From NCBI GenBank assembly GCA_029717555.1, contig JAMDHS010000118.1, forward strand, positions 1 through 54,035: a DNA stretch of 54,035 nucleotides. Reading direction: 5' to 3'. The stretch is from Peribolospora baueri. Lineage: Eukaryota; Basidiomycota; Peribolosporomycetes; Peribolosporales; Peribolosporaceae. Of this stretch, positions 50,001-54,035 are shown piece by piece. The position numbers and the translations under genes are program-made. The notes below the pieces were generated by a model that saw only the letters and a program-made list of their open reading frames with translations, had not been told where the DNA came from and made no database searches. Every line of letters begins with the position of its first letter. Position 1 is the stretch's first letter.

Positions 50001-53000
50001 GAATTAGCAGTAAAGCTTAAAGCTTTAGGTTATGCAACAACACCTGAAGGTAAGAAATGTTTAATAGAAATATATAAATATATTAATAAACGTTATACAA
50101 CAAGTGTTGAAGTGGCTGAAATACCAAATATAGAAAAAATAAACCTTATATTAAATACACCTCCTGTATTTGATTTAGCTTCAGGATTATCTTATAAAGC
50201 CTTATCAGATATAGCTAAAGTATCAAAGAATGGTCATTCAGGATTTAGTGTAAATGTATATGATAATGGTGTATTAGTAGAGGGATCTCCTTTTCCATCA
50301 TATACTCAAGCAGCTTTAGCTTTAGGTAATATAAACATATCATCAGCAATATCTAAAAAGATAGATACAGACAAGTTATATTTAGAAAGATATAAATTTG
50401 AATCTTCTAAATAACTTAACAATTGGTAGCAAGAATAAACGCGTGCGAACCCTTTTTATTTAAAATAAAATAAATAAGTTTGTATGTTCTTCCCATGGGC
50501 CAAATGTCTCTATGGGGTGATCTAATCTATTTTGCCCCACATTGTTAGACTCAGTAATTATTTTACAATGTAGTACACCGCTAGCTTTTATTCTACCTAA
50601 AGTAAGGGCTATTAATAGAATTTTACACACGATATTGATGTTCTATCAGTAATTATTGGTAGCCTATTAGGTGATGCTAGTGCTGAGAAACATGGTCTAG
50701 GTATTAGAATTTGTTTCCAACAAGAAGATAGTCATGAAGCCTTTATCAGATTTCTACATGCCTTCTTTGCATGTAGAGGTTACTGTAACCCGGAACAACT
50801 TAAACCTTTATATCGAGATTCTTTATCACCTGATTTTTTTTTTTCTAGAAAAAGATTGTAGAAAAACGAACAATATTTAGATTTAAAACCTGGGTATTCA
50901 GTAGCTTTGGTTTTCTCATGATGCATTTTATGTAAATGGTATAAAAGTAGTACCTCAATTCTTAGATCTCTATTTAACACCTCTAGCTCTAGCAGTATGG
51001 ATTATGGATGATGGTGGTATAGTTTCAGCTTTATAAAATTAGCTACTAATTCATTCTCTAAAGGGAATCAGAGTGTGAATATCTAGTATATGTATTATAT
51101 GTTAAATATTTATAAAAGCTATGTACAGTCTGCTGGTGTACCAAAACAGTATGTTATTTATATCTTTAAGGAGTCAATGCCAAAACTAGCCAAACTAGTT
51201 AAATCACATATGCTAAAGAGATGTACTACAAACTAGGTAAATACGCATAGTCTAACAATAGTCCTATCATTTATCTTGGCAATTTATATCAAAAACAAGA
51301 ACAATCCTTTCTTACTATCGTTCTCTCAGGCGAATATTTGTCGCTCCGCTGGCGTAAAAATCCAGAGGAGCCTTACTAGAAGAAGGAATTAGTGATAGAA
51401 TATCTCGACGGAGATATTGGATCTACTGTGAAACATTACAGTAAATCTGGCAATGCTGATGAAAACGGTCAAGTGAATGTTCAATAGCAAGACCGTCGGT
51501 GGGTTATACCATCGCTACAGACTGGGTCATCAGTGGGTACCTGAAATGGTGCTTAATGTACAGTCGGAATTTTCCTATCATACATTATGATAGTATCACT
51601 CTTGAACTTTTGCTATTTATATAGCAAGGGTGATATAAAATTTGGCAACTGTTATTACTAACTTATTAAGTGCTATACCATGGATAGGACAAGATTTCGT
51701 TCAATTTGTCTACCAACTAAAATTTACGGCGGAGCGTTTAATATTATTTATTTCTTTTATATCTTTCAGTGCATGCGTGCTAATTTTAAAATAAGCATAT
51801 GCTTAATAAATTACAAATAAGTTCACGGTATCGACCCAAGTAATATTTAATATTTCTATTACTATTTGGGACACATAGATAAATAAATAGTGTTAATTTT
51901 GTAAAATTATCCCTGGACAATTAAAATTTCTCTATTTGCTGGAATCTTATGTGTTTTTATAAAGTACTTTAAATTCATTTCTTTTTTTTTTGAAAAAAAA
52001 ACAGCGGAGCGATAAAGTGAAAATCTTTATATTTGAAAGAAATCAGCAGGTAATTTACCTCAACGAGTTTACGGGAAACTAGAATACTCAAAATATTCTA
52101 GATAATGAATTCTTATTCGATGCTTATTAATAAGCAAATAATAATAAAGAAACAAAGGGGGAGGTTTCTCAATAAATAACGCTACACTTAATAGATTCTT
52201 CTCATTACATTACTTACTTCCATTCGTTTTAGCTGCTTTAGCAGTTATGCATTTAATAGCTAAAGACGAACATGGTTCAGGTAATCCTTTAGGAGTAAGT
52301 GGAAATACAGATAGATTACCATTCCATCCTTACTTTACATTCAAAGATCTTGTAACTATATTCTTATTCTTCTTAGCATTAAGTGCATTTGTATTCTACA
52401 TGCCTAATGCCTTAGGACATAGTGATAATTATATTCCTGCTAACCCAATGCAAACACCACCTTCGATTAAAGATCTATGCAACGTACTACTACTATCTGG
52501 ACTACCTATGTCACCTACTTCTAAGGTGGAAGTAGAGGAAACAATTGATTCAGACGAGTCTATCGTATCAGGTAGTGATCAAGATTCTTCTATCATTGAG
52601 GCTAACCCAGAGTTAGATAATAACGCTGACAATTCAACAACAGGAACTGTGCGAATTGACAACAAATTTGTTGTAATGACTCTTACACAACTAAAAACTA
52701 GGATGGACGAACAGCTAGTACTTGCATCACAAATGGTTTCATCATGGACTATTGAACTTCACACTACTTTCCAGCAGCTTGTAAACGGTGTTATGCAAGC
52801 TGACGGACACGTTGGAGGTTACTTTACAAATTTAAGTACTATAACTGTAGGCCTCTATGGTACATTAGCCAAAATGCAAGCAACGGTAGTATTCAATTCT
52901 TCGCACTACTATACACAGTGCTAACTAAATTAGGAGCAACTAACCTTTCATTTGCATACTCACTAACACAGTCTGGACATTGGCACATTCGACTATTTAG

Positions 53001-54035
53001 TAGAAACTGATTTGATATATTGTCTGTAATTCGACCATACTTCTCATTCATCTACGGATTCAAGTTCACAGCTCTTGCTAAACTAGCCCGAATTAAAGTT
53101 ATCATGGACCAAATTGTATCATTAGATAATACTATCCAAGTGCACAAACTAATGATCGAGACTGTATATCTAGTATATTCATTAAGCCCTGCTTCTAATT
53201 CAGTTCGAGTAGTATCAATGATGCAAAAATTACTAGCTGTTGCTCCACAGGTACTTGTTAACTCATTTGTACCTTCTATTGCTGAAGCATATGCGGATAA
53301 CTCAGCAGCTCTATCTTGGCCATTCATCTTCGGTTTATTCTTAGGTGATGGTAACTTCTACATTAGAATTCGAAGTGGTCTAAACTTCTTTCAATTTATC
53401 CCTTTGGTTAGAATTGTACAGCTTTCTACAGCCTACAATGATAAATTTCTTGCAAATATCATGGATTGGTTCCAATCAATGGAACTGTCAGCCAGAATGG
53501 ACCGAGTAAACCACTTATCTTGGGTATTCATTGAAGGTAAAATTGGTATTATCAACCTATTCAACAACTTCATTAGCCCTCTACGCCCATTCTGGTTCTG
53601 GAGAGCAAGTCAACTTCACGTTATGGAGCAACTTGTTAAATATTTCAACTTTAGCTCTAAAGTGTTCTTACAGGCTCAAATTGCTATGCTTACACTAATT
53701 TACAGGATGCCTAACAAACGAAAATTACCAGTGTACCACTGGATTAGCATTATCACAGCAATTCACCTGAATATTAATAAGCACATTCCTTCTGGGCATG
53801 CATATATTGCACCCTATAACAAAAACGGAGGAGGTTGAGCAGTAACACTACCTAAATCACTGGATATCAAGCCGCGGCAGAAACACTTCAATTTTACTCG
53901 CTATGGTAGCAGTGAAGCAGCACTAGCAGCAGCTATTCAGTATCGAGATACTCAATTTAGTGCTGCACTAAAGAAACAGGGTTTTATTAATTAATATATA
54001 AAACAAACCTTCTCCTCTCCAGCTCTAGTGCAAGT
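47066..54035 (+). CDS. cob: cytochrome b, 5' part, five introns in view
   Basis: Core subunit of complex III that binds both b hemes and quinone. Exons: 47066-47220, 47814-48051, 50483-50518, 51645-51711 and 52158 to about 52468, 269 codons so far. Joins restore [56 protein letters not shown], then the stretch to NPMQTPPSI. Heme-ligand helices are present ([40 protein letters not shown]). The rest lies past the right edge. Exon 3 is 36 nt. Confidence 0.94.
47221..47813 (+). mobile_element. cob group I intron 1, decayed LAGLIDADG
   Basis: Between GCT-AT and G-CAT-TAT. Shared core at 47270-47425: actatttgctgga, aaccagcagga, cctcagagattatacgtag and tataatcc. After it, a frame piece [16 protein letters not shown] and, further on, [18 protein letters not shown] match the start of LAGLIDADG_1 proteins (WFITGFIDGEGSF ... 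ISLHIKD-DLLE-I). The acidic DGEG motif is lost and the rest is deleted. Confidence 0.8.
48104..48700 (+). pseudogene. GIY-YIG remnant broken by repeats
   Basis: [14 protein letters not shown] then [20 protein letters not shown] shows GIY and YIG. The codon between is TGA, where Gly is usual. The block around the catalytic Glu is gone, replaced by an A-rich hairpin repeat (about 48440-48507). The end is a NUMOD1: [45 protein letters not shown] with TGA (48678-48680) at the Trp. Also carries the 51-bp repeat at 48188-48238. Confidence 0.7.
48188..48238 (+). repeat. 51-bp exact repeat, copy 2
   Basis: Identical to 45337-45387 and in the same orientation. Lies within the GIY-YIG remnant of cob intron 2. 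Confidence 0.85.
49107..50414 (+). CDS. LAGLIDADG endonuclease with NUMOD1 tail, two in-frame TGA
   Basis: One frame of about 435 codons if TGA at 49323-49325 and 49998-50000 is read as Trp. Motif 1 [20 protein letters not shown]; second half [20 protein letters not shown], then [19 protein letters not shown] and [20 protein letters not shown] (W expected at the gap, as in F-LW). A C-terminal NUMOD1-like module ([20 protein letters not shown]) is joined on. The two TGA fall where Trp is natural, and no other stop breaks the frame, so this looks like a maintained gene in a TGA=Trp code. Confidence 0.82.
50519..51644 (+). mobile_element. cob group I intron 3 with decayed LAGLIDADG
   Basis: Between TGG-GGT and GCA-ACT. 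The core at about 51410-51640 is of the same type as cob intron 2 (gcaatgctgatgaaaac, gctacagactgggtcatcag, gaaatggtgcttaatgtaca, gtcggaat). Confidence 0.83.
50620..51250 (+). pseudogene. LAGLIDADG_2 endonuclease broken by a repeat and stops
   Basis: [20 protein letters not shown] then [20 protein letters not shown] and [16 protein letters not shown] (first half), then a hairpin repeat with a T-run (about 50831-50870), then [20 protein letters not shown] (motif 2), [13 protein letters not shown]-like and [33 protein letters not shown]. Close in kind to the nad5 intron 1 enzyme. Several frame changes. Confidence 0.75.
51712..52157 (+). mobile_element. cob group I intron 4, no ORF
   Basis: 446 nt between GTC-T and GG-GGA. 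Core: ctatttgctggaa, aaatcagcaggt, cctcaacgagtttacggg. A small hairpin (tttttttttgaaaaaaaaac) at about 51981-52003 sits in a core loop. Confidence 0.8.
52469..53992 (+). CDS. LAGLIDADG protein with AP2-like C-terminal domain, frame break inside
   Basis: First part in frame with cob: an acidic linker ([20 protein letters not shown]), then [20 protein letters not shown] (motif 1). The frame closes at 52922-52924, but another frame takes over near 52885-52900 ([20 protein letters not shown]) and runs on through TGA at 53008-53010 (RN-W-FDIL) to [20 protein letters not shown] (motif 2) and past a second TGA at 53836-53838 (GGG-W-AVTLPK) to TAA. The end ([22 protein letters not shown]) looks like the AP2/ERF-type DNA-binding fold found in some HNH homing enzymes. 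One frame break; otherwise well kept. Confidence 0.7.
52469..54035 (+). mobile_element. cob group I intron 5 (runs past window), LAGLIDADG ORF
   Basis: Begins after ...NPMQTPPSI in cob. The ORF continues the exon frame. No core is in view, so it must lie to the right of the window. Base use differs from the rest of the window: less A/T, many CTA/CTT Leu and GCA/GCT Ala codons, and no hairpin repeats. This suggests recent arrival. Confidence 0.75.

Larger units (their letters stand above)
48052..50482 (+). mobile_element. cob group I intron 2 with GIY-YIG remnant and LAGLIDADG gene
   Basis: 2.43 kb between GGT and TAT-GTT. Order: decayed GIY-YIG, one core (48700-48960: gacggggttattgaag, gcgacagactgggtcac, gaaatgctgcttaatgcaca, gtcggaac), then a large LAGLIDADG frame, then the 3' splice site. 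No second core is seen, so this is one intron that has been host to two endonuclease genes. Confidence 0.82.

Overview
This window is fungal mitochondrial DNA, about 54 kb of a larger genome. It is AT-rich and carries the standard fungal respiratory gene set: cox1 (3' part), atp8, cox2, nad6, nad4, atp6, nad2, nad3, nad4L, nad5, nad1 and cob (5' part). It also has both rRNA genes and eleven recognisable tRNA genes. cox3 and atp9 are not in the window, and I did not find rps3 or rnpB. All protein and rRNA genes lie on the + strand; trnP, trnS(UGA) and trnK are on the - strand. The nad2/nad3 one-base overlap and the nad4L-nad5 linkage are typical of fungi. The only tRNA-Trp seen has anticodon CCA, core genes use TGG only, and core genes end in TAA or TAG. 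Together with the mass of small hairpin repeats, this points to an early-diverging fungus (zygomycete- or blastocladiomycete-like) rather than an ascomycete, but the lineage cannot be fixed from sequence alone.

Layout: 1-7703 cox1 3' half, eight group I introns and very small exons (14, 27, 30 and 34 nt); 7776-7922 atp8; 8446-8517 trnV; 9051-10684 cox2 with one intron; 10.8-11.3 kb a decayed free-standing GIY-YIG gene; trnL and trnM; 13365-14075 nad6; 14895-16349 nad4; 17242-18069 atp6; trnW; about 18420-23815 rnl with three introns; trnP, trnN and trnS; 24806-26653 nad2 with one intron; 26653-27099 nad3; 27.1-28.35 kb a decayed GIY-YIG cassette followed by a second copy of the nad3 3' end; trnD; 29725 nad4L; 30602-39065 nad5 with four introns; 39355-42312 nad1 with two introns; about 42733-44222 rns; trnM, trnK and trnS; 47066 onward cob with five introns, running off the right edge.

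I infer about 25 group I introns. At least fifteen share one core signature (an element like ctcagagactatacgtg followed by gatatagtcc), which suggests repeated spread of one intron lineage. Splice sites were placed by reading-frame continuity, a T at the end of the upstream exon and a G at the end of the intron; this works at nearly every junction. Most introns carry LAGLIDADG or GIY-YIG homing endonuclease genes in every state from intact to remnant, and many are interrupted by short hairpin repeats.

Most noteworthy: (1) a nad3 3' end duplicated on the far side of a GIY-YIG cassette, suggesting endonuclease-driven replacement of a gene end; (2) a roughly 60-75 bp composite hairpin element present in both orientations and apparently inserted in endonuclease genes, with related hairpins inside nad6 and introns; (3) repeated in-frame TGA at tryptophan-like positions in intron ORFs although the only tRNA-Trp seen reads UGG; (4) a 14-nt cox1 exon; (5) introns carrying two unrelated endonuclease genes; (6) a compositionally distinct cob intron with a LAGLIDADG protein that ends in an AP2-like domain.
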